The position numbers were made by a program, and so were the translations under genes. The notes under the pieces are model-generated. The model was not told the DNA's origin and searched no databases. It saw only the letters and a list, made by a program, of their open reading frames with translations. Shown one piece after another: positions 25,490-38,600 of a stretch of DNA of 64,000 nt (positions within the stretch are counted from its first letter, which is position 1; each line of letters starts with the position of its first letter). Origin of the DNA: Nectonema munidae (taxonomy: Eukaryota > Nematomorpha > Nectonematoida > Nectonematidae); the NCBI GenBank assembly GCA_030549495.1, contig JAUIRK010000077.1, forward strand, positions 62,001 through 126,000, written 5' to 3'.

Positions 25490-26672
25490 TGGATACTATT
25501 GGAAGTGCTTTTATCAAAATTTGGGAAAACTTCTCATATTTCAAAATCGATACTTTTGATTCCAATTGATGAAGTAAAATATGATAAATCAAGGAAATTT
25601 TGTTTAATATACTGAAAATAAAAAGGTTGTGTTGTAGATTGTGTCATACAATAACACAAACAAAATGTAAATTTTGAATTCATCGGGAGTGCTTTGTAGA
25701 TTTTCATACCAATTAAAATTTTGTAAAAAAAATAGATATATTCATAATAGTATGAAAATGTTTTAAAACTGGTTTTTCAATTTCAAAAACTATTATAAAA
25801 TTTCATTACTCACCTTTGACATTTATAATATACATATTTATTTGAGCACTGTGCCGACTGTAAAAATTTGCTCCATTTCGCCCCACCCCGCATGTTATTA
25901 TTTTGCACTGGTCCTCTACCCGCAATTAAAAAATTTTAATTTCCTCAACCGCCCGTACTTAACATTAAACGCGCACCTAGCTAGCAATTTTAAATATAAA
26001 CCTTCAACAGCCCAACTTATCAAATAGCTATTTTATTTTAATAAATAAGGTAATTTAAATGCTACTGTTTTATATGGTCAGACTAAACACCCAAAACATA
26101 ATAAAATGTGGTCTATCATTCTAAAACACTCATAAAACTTTAATACTTCCTAAAATGCTTTAAAACAATGAAAATAATGTCCATCTATGCTAAAAACAAT
26201 TAAATATGACAAATAAATTACGTACCCCAAAACACGCCAAAACATAGCGAAGTGTTATCATTCCAAAAAAACTCATAAAACTTAAAAATTCTCTGTAATG
26301 CTTTAAAACTATGAAAACAATGTGCATATAAAACAAAAGGTTGAGGGCTGCATACGCGCATCAGAACCGTATTTAGAAATAACTGAATTAGTTGAAGTCA
26401 GTGACAGGGATTGAAGAGGTGAATCTCTTTATTAAGAAAATTTCTAGGATAATTTGAAATTATGTTACAGAATAGGTGAGAACATAAGATGTCAATGAAT
26501 GGCTTTTTTAGTTTTTTGTTAACTATATAAAAAATAGATAAATTTAAATCTATGCTGATAACTAGAAAGATAATTTTTGCTTTTATAGATATTTTTAGAA
26601 AAGAAACGAAATACCAAATATTTATTTTTTAGAAAAAAATTTAATATAAAACTTAATCAGCCCAAAATTTTT
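25490..26672 (+). other. intergenic region upstream of DENND6
   Basis: Contains the DENND6 promoter by position, but no TATA box or initiator can be named with confidence in this AT-rich sequence. Confidence 0.3.
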
Positions 26673-29600
26673 ATGGAGGTTTTGGAAAATTGGATTGAAT
26701 GTATTGGAGTAGTTAATTTTGATCTTGAAGTCGGTCAAACTTTAGAAGTATATTACTTTTACTCTTTTATAAAAAATTTTAAAAATGATAACTTTCCTCA
26801 TTTTAATCATCTGATCAACAGATGAATTAGTGGCGGAAGGGACAAATCTCTCACTTAAGTGATGCTGTGTTCGAATTCGAATTTAACCATTCCCCTAAAC
26901 TAACGTCACTTATAGTGGAGCAATTTACGTCTCTTGAATCCATTCTATTTTTAGATGAGGTTGACTAAGGTCTGCACAAGATCGAAAAGAGGGAGATCAC
27001 GGGCAGGAACACGTGCAATCACCTCTGTTCCATTAGCTAGAAACAGAAACATTTCTGTCGTAGCTGCAATGAACAGAAATGGCCTGTTGTATCATAAGAT
27101 CATGATCGTGCCATTAACAGCCATCCTATGTTAATAATGGACACTGCAGCAATTTATCGATATCGAAACTTGTCTTGATGTATTTAATGTGTTGTACCTA
27201 CCCCCATATTGCCCATTTCTCAATCGAAAACTGCTTTAGCAAATGGAAGAATTTGGTCATTAGGCAAGAGTGTATCAATGAAAGTCAGCTAAAGGAGCGT
27301 ACCAGTAGTGCTTTCTTGGAAATTACTAGTGCTGATTGAAATGGCTTCTACTGCATTATGCTTTTCTACCTGAACAAGTTAGCAAATCATGAGCATATTG
27401 ATTGCTAATAAATTCATTATTTATTTTTAAGTTTTACTTATTTCTTTAGCTTGACGTAATTGATTGCAACAAAGACGTAATTTTAATGCAAGTTGACAGA
27501 ATTTATTGCAACAACGATGTAACAGATCGAAAAACTCTATTTTAAAAATGTTGTAAGAAAAATTTCAATAATTGGAGAACATTTAAATTTTCCACTTATT
27601 CGTCTATTTATCTAAGTTTTTATATAACCTAAAACAGATGATTTCTATTTATGATGATGTCCCATTGATCGTGAAAAGATCTAGTAAGCTAAAATCTTGA
27701 ATATATCATATATTATACCAATTTTTCAAGTATAAAGTTAGTCTTTGAAAAAATATTTGACGACAATTAATTATTATTTATTGATATATGATAATATAAT
27801 TTTCATTTATTTATTTAAATTTTTGATTAGGTTATCAGCATTACTAATTATTTTGAATATATTTATAGTGATTTTAAGCAAGTATTTTGAACAATCATTG
27901 AATTGAACGGAGTTGGAGTCAACTGAATATCATAGACTCCTTTAACTTACTCTATGCTTTGAAATTTTTTTATAATATCAATTATAATCAAGGCGAACAT
28001 GTTATGTATCTAAATGACATCCTTTTTCATTCCTGGTATTATATATCACATCAATTTATTTATTTCAACATAGGAAACTTTAAGTTTACATGTATCTATA
28101 CCTATTTACATAATACTACTTTTCTAGTACTTTTTACTCACGCCCTCCATTTCCCTCCTTTGACTTGTTTTGCTTTAAAGACGTCCTCACAACCTTCCGC
28201 TTTTCATTCACACTCTCTCGTATTTTCTACTCTTACAACTAATCCTTCACTTTTTCAGTTTATCATATATGAAAAGTTATATATCAAAGCACAATACTAA
28301 AGATAGCGTTTTCAATGTGCTTTCCAATACAAGTAATAAAAAAAAAAAGTAAATAAAAGAAACTGCTTATCATATAGATGTATAATACCATGTCACTAAT
28401 AAAATGTTGACTTCGGAGTTGGAGTTTGAGACATTAAATTATTTAGGAGGAAAACATTTTGAGAGTTCTTCTTTTTCTTGAATTAATTCAATTGTATCTG
28501 TTATATTAGTAATTGTTCTTAGTTACTAATCACAATAGAAGTACAAGATTTTTAAGCCTGAGATTCTGTACGCCTTAGTTAATTTTATCAAGTCAAATTA
28601 CCTTGTTTGTAATTCTGATTGCATCACTACCTTCTAGCTCAGTGGTTTTCAAACTGGAGTCTGCGGTACCCTAGGGGATCGCGAAGCAGTTCCATGGGGA
28701 CCGAGAAGGGGCCACTGAGTGACTCGTTTTGCGCTTTTTGCAAAAAGTTGCTAAAAGAATAAATAATTTATTCTTTTATTGCTTTTCAGGGAAGAGGAAC
28801 ATAAGTGTGTTTTGTGTTCTGAAATATTACCTTCACTTTTCTAAAGCCCGTCAATTGAAGCTTGCATTGGCAGTGAAGCATAGGAGGTTTGATAACATAG
28901 GAGTGTTTTTGCAAAATATTAAATATGCTTTGAAAGCTTTCTAAAAAGTTTTAAAAAATTACTGTACAATATTGGAGAAGAGTTAAAATTTAAAAATATG
29001 AAGAATGAAGAATATTATCTTGCTACAAAGATATCAGATTGAATGTGCTAACAAGTTCTGAACTTGTAAAATTGAAGCATATCTCGCTGTCAAACGATAC
29101 TGTTATGAGGCTAATGGATAAGATGTTTGATGACATATCAGAGGTGATTTTATTGATTCGGAATTCGATTTTAACTTTTTTGCAATTCAGCCTGATGAAA
29201 CGATGGATCGCACGTTCAATATGTTTATGAAAAGCACCTGGTAGATAATTTTTCTTTTTACAAAACTCTTAGCAACAGAACCACTGCAAGAGAAATATTT
29301 GACGAGGTGGACAATTTTTTACAGCACATGTTATTAAGCCAGAACATCCACTTGGATTATGATAACATCGAATTAGAAAATGCTCTAGCAATTTCTTTAT
29401 CTAGATTTTAGACTCTGTTAAACAAAAATCTCCAGATGTAATTGGTACCTAGTGAGATATTCATCGCCAGGCCTTAATAATGAAAACCTTACCTGGTCGA
29501 ATGAAAAATGTTCTCAATGAAGTTTAAAATAGCGTATTTAATTAAAGCAAATGCCTTCAACTCTTGTTTGTTTTCAGAGTTATGCAAATATTCAAGAAAA

Positions 29601-32600
29601 ACTCTTGCTGCGCTCAAACATTTGTATATTCCTATCATTTTTAGGGACATATTTGAAACTATGAGTTCCTTGCATTGCATGGAAAAGTGATCACAGTACT
29701 TCGTTGTTAAAAAAATAGGCAGTTTTTGAAATGAAGCTGGAATAATCGTATACTTTGACAAGAAAAATTTTGCTCCAGTTTCGAACATATTTGTAAATCA
29801 ATATTTTTAAAATATATAAATTGAAAATGTATATTGCAGGCACTTGGTAGACATTTTTTGTTTTGCGAAACTCTTAGTAGATAAGATTTTCATCTATAAA
29901 GATGTCCTGGAGGCCATAAAACACCGTGAAACATATCTTAGGCAAGAAATTTCTCTTTATATTCCTAATCTACTAAAATTTGAAAAATACTATCAATTTA
30001 TCAAAAATCCGTTTATAATCTCGATTAGTAATCTGGCCTCAGAAGATTTCTTAATTGAAGAACAGTTTTTTGATTTGGTTAATGATTGAGGAGGTGCAAA
30101 ACATGTTTTTCTGGAATATCTCACAGCGATTTTTCGATTGAAATGGGAGTCCTATGCTTGCAAAGAGTGCTAGGAGGCGTGAGTATGGTTGCTCGGATAC
30201 TAGGTTTCGATAATTCAAGGACTTGGGTTCGATCCCGCATCAAGCCTACTTTCTTTATGTTTGATACAAGCGGCTCAATTGTGTCTTTTCGATTAAAACA
30301 CTCCACAGTACCTTTACCTATGAAAGTTCTGATTTGATTTCCCACTACATATGAGTGTGAGCAAGCGTTTTTCATGCTAATTGTCACTAAAACCAAAACC
30401 CTAAACGGATTGGAAATGAGTAATAATATGAGAGTTTCATTGGCCAAAACAGAGCAAAACTTAGACAAAACAGATGCATCCACCCCATTGAGATTAATTG
30501 GATTATTCAGACAATTTTTAAATGAACAATCGTGACAATTTTTTTTCATTAGTTGTTGATCATTTTTTCATTGTTGACTTTTTTTTTTTAAATGAGACTC
30601 CGAGCTATTAAAAAATTATTGAGAGACCGCCACGCTGAAAATTTTTACAAAGTTTGTGAACCACTCTTCAAGCTCAACAAAAGAACAAAATCATTCATAT
30701 ATGATAGATCACTACTCATCGCATGTAAATAAGTCTTTATCCCTCCTTATTTCCATTTACCAATTATTAAAACGGATGGTCGTTTTAATACCAATCATGG
30801 TTTTATACCATGACTACTCTTTTGTTTTGCTTTAGGGAGATGAATTTTTGGTTGACCTGATTTTATATTTGGTGTTAGAAGGTTGAGTATCTTCTCTAAA
30901 GACCATATGGAAAGGGTCGTATTAGAGGACTCATTATTATTAATACAGTCAGACCTCATTTATCCCACAGTATTCGACAACCGCACTACCGATACAATAT
31001 TGATTAGGCGCAAAATGATTTTTCTTAGCCTCTCATCTCACTAATTGTCATCAAGCCTGGTTCATATCAAATGAATTCGTTACGTAGATTGATTACTCTG
31101 TACTGAAATGCATTGTTGCTTAAAATTAAATTTTTAGCAAAGAAATGTTACCAAGCTTGATTACAGAAAAACAAAGAATCATCTTATAAAATCTTCATAT
31201 TCTTCCTACACATATATTAAGTCAGTAAAGTAAATTGTTTGAAAATATAGTTAGGACATGGATCTATGAATTGACAGGTATGTAGCCGTAAATTTAAAGT
31301 TGGCCATTTTGAATAGAAATTGAAGGTTTAAAATTTTTTTTGAAAGAAATATTCTACAAACTTTAAATTTATATAAATTAGCTGTTGCAATCCCTAAGTA
31401 TTACGCTAAATGTAATTATTTGTACTGTTTTATCAACAAAAATTTTAAGCAAAGTATAAAAACATCGCCAACTATTCTAAGCAATCTTGATAAAAAACTA
31501 AAAAATTAAAGAATAAAGATCGTATCTATTTGAATTTCCGGGATAAAAGACTTTATTTAAATTAGCTCCGTCTCCCACTTCAAGTACGGGAAGGGGCAAA
31601 GCTGATTTTAATGGCGCCGGGAATATAAGAAAGTGTATACATTAGTATATTTCAAAGGAGTTTCAGAGGGACAAAGCTTCGACGGGCTTCGTAACAGTAA
31701 TTAATAGGGATAAACATGTTAAGCTTTAAATTATAGAGTTCTTATATAGTTATGTGTTATAAAAAATATTCGCCTCGCTCAAAAATGCATGGGCTCTATT
31801 TCAAAGCACTGGCTACATTACTGCCTCTGATCAAATATAGCTCAAATTTGCATTACTATAACAAAGAAGTGGACGTTAATGAAAAAAATATATTTTAAAA
31901 ATTCATTATAAGGCTTGACCTTAAAACAATAAAAGTATTATGGAAAATCTATTAAGAAAATTAAAAATTATTCAGGGCTTTTGCCTAAAATCCAACTGTA
32001 TTTCTTGTTGTTGACGAGATTTATCTTTACGCCTGACTTTGGAACTAAAACGAAAATTGATGTGGTTCTCTTCGTCTTTTTCCTCCTTTGACTGAAACCC
32101 ATTCACAATCAGAATGATGGGTACAAGCATAGCTTTGCTTAAGCTGTACCAAACTGAACGCTCATTATGCATACCATCAATCTAACCCCCCTCCATCGTT
32201 TTGGGTGTTCGCCCCTGTCTCATCCGTGTAGTTTCTTCGACAACTTTCGACATTACAATTATTAAGCATCGCGTGTTTTAGTAAAGAACTCTCAAAAGAA
32301 AATGACAAGTTATATCAATTATATTATTGATTTTCAAAAAATGTTAAAAGCGCATAAAATTTCTCAGGGTTATGTCTTACATTAAATTTGTCTGAATTGT
32401 AATTTAATAGTATATTAATTTTTGAAAAGTTTTCAATTTTATAAATAAAATTTTTTTATTCCTAGTTCTTATATCCTTCAGATATCAAGTTAACGGAAAC
32501 AGAAGTAGATTCATCTTTATATCGATTGATCTCCAAATAACTATATCATCTTTTTTTGATTTAGAAGCTCAACATTTGCTTCTCCTCCTTTCCTGACTCC

Positions 32601-35600
32601 AATTCCTGTAAATTCTTTAATCTCTTTTTATATCCCTTTTCATTCCTTCTTAAAGCTTATTAAGTAAAAAAATTTGTTTTGTAGTTAAACCTCTGACATG
32701 CTGATTCGTATAAGTTGCGTCTTAAACATTCGCAAAGCAGTCAAAATTAAAAAAAATTTTAATCCTTTTGTTTTAGAATTTTTAATTATTTTTTTAAATA
32801 ATATTGTAAATCTTAATTAGAATATTTGGGACTCGTGAAAAAGTTAAATTGCATAAAATGTAAGCATAAGAACACAAGCACTGTGTTTGAATTAAATTCC
32901 TTTAAAATATTTTGTTTTTTCTTCATATTTTTCTGCCTTTGAAGCATCTCTTTATTTCTGCTTTTACCATAAAATTTTTAAATTCAAACTACTTGGAAAA
33001 ATATTTTGTGCATTTAAGCTATGAAATAAGTTATATTGTGAGAAATTGTACTAAAACTTTCAATTTGACATGATAAAAGATGAGAAATAATTGGCACTCT
33101 AAGTCATTGTTTTTTTTGTCTATGAAAAAGAGACATTCTATTTTAGAACTTAAATGTAGTTTTAGAACAGGATGGGCCATTATTTTCAGCTACGGGCGTT
33201 GCATTGAAGTCTGGGTTTAACCTGTCAAAATTAAATTGTGGTCCGATGAAAGTTTAGTATGAAATAAATTTTCTTCATTCAATGTACTTAGACAAAATAT
33301 GATTTTTAATTGCAAGTCGTTATTTGCCTGATTGTTAACACTCCTTTTTAGTTTTTTTTTTTTACTTTTTTTTTTCTTTTAAAATTTGAGGAAGCCTTCA
33401 TACAGGGCTGTAGCCAGAAATTGGAAGTTGGTGGCACAAGGGGAAGTTGAGGGGGCCTGAATATTTTCATTTAAAAATTTTTTATTTTTTTTTTTATTTT
33501 TTCTTTTAAAAATAAGTAATGAATAAATAAGACAATTATTTATAGAAAAAAAACTTATCTCATTTTGGAAAAACTACATGTTCTCTCAAAAAAGTTGAAT
33601 TCTTCATGTTTTGTTAGAAAATTTCTTGACCAATTCATCAGTATTAATATTTGTTGTGTATGAATCTAAATATGATAGCAGAATCAAGTTTTTTCTCTCT
33701 CGTGCATCATAGAAGTTAACTTTTTAAAAAAAGCATATTATGAGTATTTTAAAGTAACTGTGCATAAGTGTTTATAGGAATTAAAATTTTAAGGACCTTG
33801 AACAGGAGATTCAAAACAAATATGAACTGTTTTCACCTCAAAATATTGTGGATGCACCAACATTAAATATATTTAAAAATAGATTAGACTTCCATTGAAG
33901 TCATCTCAAGTTTTTACACTTGTGATATTTTGTCTTATGAAAACTCAAATATCTCATTATTTGAAGTTATTATTTTTAGATGCAATTTTCATAGGTTTGA
34001 ACAACCTTCCTTTTGCTTAATAAAATATGTCATGTTATGTTGAACTGTTTTCTCTGTATTTGCATCGAGAGACTTTGAGCTTTGATAGATTATTATCGGA
34101 TAAAGAACATTTTTCAAAAAGATATGAAAGATTTTCGTAGTTTTTGACAAAAGAGTTGATTGAATCAAAATGTCCTGTCCATCTTTGATCCATAATCCTT
34201 TGAATTTTCCCTCCATCATATATTTTCTCAACATTTGGCTTTCTCATAAAATTGTAAATGAGCTTACACACAGTAATGCATCTTGAAAATTCATCTACAG
34301 AATTCAAAGCATTAATCACAACAAGATTAAGCCCGTGATTCAGGCAATGTAAAAAAGGAAGAAAATAATAGGAAATCGGGGGGGGGGGACACAAGAGGAA
34401 GTTGGGGGGAGGGGGGGGGCACGGCCCCCTTCTCGCTACGGCCCTGCCTTCATGTTATTCAGCTAAAGTTTATGAAAATGATTTTTGATAAATTTTTGAA
34501 TTTTGAAATGCAGCGTGTTGTTCTAATCAAAACGTTTCAATGTCTTCGCCATAGGAAATATGTGGTGGCGTGAAATTGACCCTTTAAAATATGCACTACT
34601 TTTTGTCATAATATTTGCTTCTACGCAAAAAAGGCAATAACAAGTATTCCTAAATTTGTGTCATTCCCACAAATCATCGAAATTAGCTCTAGCAGAATCA
34701 TAACCTCTGATCCTTCATTGTTTCATGGGTTTTTAAGTTTTAAGATAGAATCATTTAAGATCTTTTGGGGGGGTCTAGGAGTAACTATAACAATTTGTTG
34801 ACGAAAAGTTCTGAAATTGGAAAAAAATCGACATATTACGGCAAAAGCTCTTTTTATATAAATTTTCGTATTTTGTTGAATCCGGTTTGATACTAAAAGT
34901 AATTAAAAGTATAGTATTTTATTTTTTATTTTCAGCGTGCTCTTCGTGTCTGAATTTAAAAGCTTTTCAGTTCAAAAATTTTCAAAAAAAAAAGCTTTTC
35001 AGTCAAAAATATAACTATATAATATTAATTGAGTAAACAAATAAAAAATAGTCAGTCATTAAAAACGAGTTATTTATTCTTGTATTTTTGATAAATAGAA
35101 GCACTTAAAAGACTCACTGTTATAGATTTTCTTTTTCCATGAACAAAGGTTTTTCCGCCTATTCATTTAAAATCCATTGTGTTTATTTTGAATTCAGCAA
35201 CAATCCTTCTTAGCTCGTAGTTCATACAAAAGGTTCCATTCGGCTTTCTACATGAAAGAACCTGACTCTTTCTAGGTTGTTTTGTCGTTATTTGATTTTT
35301 GTGTCATTGTGAAATTTGAGATGAACATATGTGTAGCTTAAATTCGAAAAGTTCTAGATGCGTGGCTTTCCTACTCTAGTAAACGACTCACATCTTTTAC
35401 TGTGGCACAATCATTGGCATACATGTAAGTGTTACAATACAAAACATGAAATTGAAATATGTGGCTAAAGTTTAATATCAAATAATATTTTAGTATAAAC
35501 TGGAGAAGGAAGGAAAGTTTTATTTAACGCGCAACTACAATACATGAAAGTAAATATAGGTACAGTCACGCGGAAGAAAAGATTATAATCTCAAAGATAT

Positions 35601-38600
35601 ATATTTAGAGAAGACATAAGTTCATCATAGCTTTGAAAAAGATAGGTTTTCAATTTTTTTTTGAAATTCGGTAGGTTTTCGCATTCTTTCAGGAAACAAA
35701 GCATCAAGTTCCATAGTTTGTATGCATTGTAGAGTGAGGTTACTTATTGTGAGGTTGGGAGACTAAAATTGGTACTTTTAATTTCAGCAGGAAAAGCAAG
35801 AACAATTGGTTTTTGGTATTTATTACAATTATATAGTAATGTCATAATTTTAAAAACTATTCTCTTTTCAAGATTTAGCCAATGTAAATCAATAAGAACT
35901 TCGGAAACACTTTCATGTCTTTTTTTTCCAGAGATTAATCGTGCGCAATCGTTCTGTAAAACTTGAAGTTTTTTCAATTTTGTCTTCGCTAACCCATAGA
36001 GTAGAGAATTGCTATAGTCTAGTCGACTCACAACAAAGGCATTAACGAGTGTAATAAGGTGATTTCTGGTAAGAAACTTTTTGAATTGTTGTAGATTTCT
36101 TAAAAACAAGTAGCCTTCTTTGACTTTGGACTTTATAAATGAATCAAAAGTTAAATTTCTGTCAAGAAGAACTCCAAGTACGTTGACTTATTTTTTGAGT
36201 TCAACTATGCTATCCTCAACACAGAAGCTATCGAAGATTAGATCGTGCTGCTTAGTAAAAACAATAGCTTGCGTCTTTTTGTCATTCAGTTTGAGTTGTA
36301 TTTTTTCATCAGGTCTTTTATTTTCATGTACAGATAGGAACTCTTTTTTCAAATGTTAAAGTTTCAAAATTAGAGTGGAATGGCATGCATAAGTACAGAT
36401 CATCTGCATAGCCCAAGACATCAAAGCCAAGATCTTCAATATAGTCCAGCAAGGGAGATATGTAAATGTTAAAGAAGAAAGGTCCAAGGACCGATCCTTG
36501 GGGGACTCCATAACTGGAATCGAGAGAGCTAGAAATATATCCATCAATACATGTTGAGTATGTCCTGTTTTCAAAATATGAGGATATCCATCTTAGAGCA
36601 TTATTCCTCAGGCCGAATTTCTTTTCTAAAATTTTTAACAATATTTTTCTGTCAAGGGTATCAAAAGCAGATTTAATATCCAAGGCAAGTAACAATGTGT
36701 TGAGATTTTTTGACATGTTGACTTTTATTCCATTAATCAGAGTGTAAAGTAATGTTTCTGTGCTGCGTGTTTTTGACAAGCGAAAAGATTTTTTCTGATC
36801 AAGTTATTGGCATGTAGTAGGTGATCCGAGAATCTCCTAAGCACGACTCTTTCGGCAAGCCTACTTAAGAAAGTAAGGCTAGAAATGGGTCGAAAATCAT
36901 TAAGATCATCTAAGCCAGCGCTTGCGTGCTTGGGAACAGGTGTTAGAATTGCATCTCTATTAAAAAAGAAGGCTCCTCTCGTAAATGACATGTTGATGTA
37001 GAAAACATAATATGGTAGAAAAACATCTAGACAGCATTTGAGCATTTCTGAATTAAGGTAATCAGCTTGGCCCACTTTAATTCCATATGAACTAATAATA
37101 TCTACAAGTTCATACTAGTAATCTAGAATATATAACCGCAAAAAAATTTAACTTTTGAAGTAACTTCTTAAAAAGAGATTTAATCAATGATTTTCTTCTA
37201 TTAATCTGGACCATGATTTTATGGTAAAAAAATCAGCAGCTGAAAAACTGTTTCCCACTCAACTAACGTTAGGCGAATTTTTTCAAAATCTAAATATATC
37301 CTCAATATCTTTAGTTCATTAATAAAACACTCTCTAACATAATCTTTTGGTCTACTTTTTGGTTGGAGTTAAGGGAATCAGCATTTTTATTCTCTAATTT
37401 TAATGTAATGCTTCATTCAATATATTTCATAATAACTGGATAACCCAGCAAATTTTAAAAATCATAGATTCGAGAATTTTTTACAAAAAAGGGAGCATCA
37501 TGGGATTTTTGGTCGCGATGAATAAATGCTATACGTGACTTTTAAAAATAAAAAAAAATTCATCCCAAATGCATTTATACAACAAGAAAACATATTTTCA
37601 GTTTCCAATAATAATCCGCATACAGTGGGGATGCGACGATTTGAAGGATAAATAATTTGAACGATCAATCTTAAATGTTAATGTCGTTCATGGTGATATA
37701 AAATTTATGCTTCTCTTACAAAAAATTGAATAAGAGATATTCTTGAAACAAGATAGCTAACCTCTCGCTCTCTCTCTAATAAGTCGTCAAAGTCCTATTA
37801 ACCCATTTAAGGCCAAGCTTATGTTCCAAAATAGGAGCATTGGCGGTAAATGGGTTTATTCGAATTTCGATTTATTTTCATCAAAATTCTTCTAAGTGTA
37901 ATTATATAATAAATAACAGTAATGAAATATTATGTGGGTTTCGTGAGAGTCTAGAAATGTATGTTTTGGAAACATGATAGTCGCTCGGATCAAGTTTTGA
38001 GTGTTGATCCACGTGTCTCACTTCAATCCCTAGTCTTGATATTTCAGCATCTTCAATTGTCCTTTTTGTTTTTTCTATTCTACTCATTATTTCTTTGGTT
38101 TTATAAATTAAATATACAAACTCACTAACCAAATAATTAAATGAATGACAGACTAACTAACAAACAAAAACCTAAAAATGGAAAAAGAGATGTCAGGTGT
38201 ATAGATATCTCCAAGTATTCTTCCTTTGGATATGATACTGACAATAAAAAGTTCTTAATTTTGATGATGTACATTTCTCTTTTCAATTTGAATGCCAATG
38301 AATCACTCCTTCAACACATTTTCTCTTTTAGCGTGTTTAGGCGATATCTGTTTTCACTTTCGCTTACCATGCCCTGGCTTCTACTACCGCAAAGCCGAAT
38401 GCTCAACGAAGCCGTGTCTTTCGTCTTCCGAATGCTGCCGAGTCGGCTCGCATAATCTAGCTTCCTCTCGTCGCGTAGACTCAACTTTCACGGCGTACGT
38501 TTTGTTTCGTCAGGCGAAGGAAGCAAGTTCAAAGCGCGGCCATCTTCAAATCAGCGTCGTCCTTCTCTCACTCGCTCCCTACGCCGCTTCCTACTTTGAT

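Noticed and set aside
38292-38331. Open frame extending DENND6 exon 4 upstream to an ATG at 38292
   Set aside because: These residues do not match DENND6, whereas the AG at 38330-38331 and splice phase join exactly to exon 3 at 32607.
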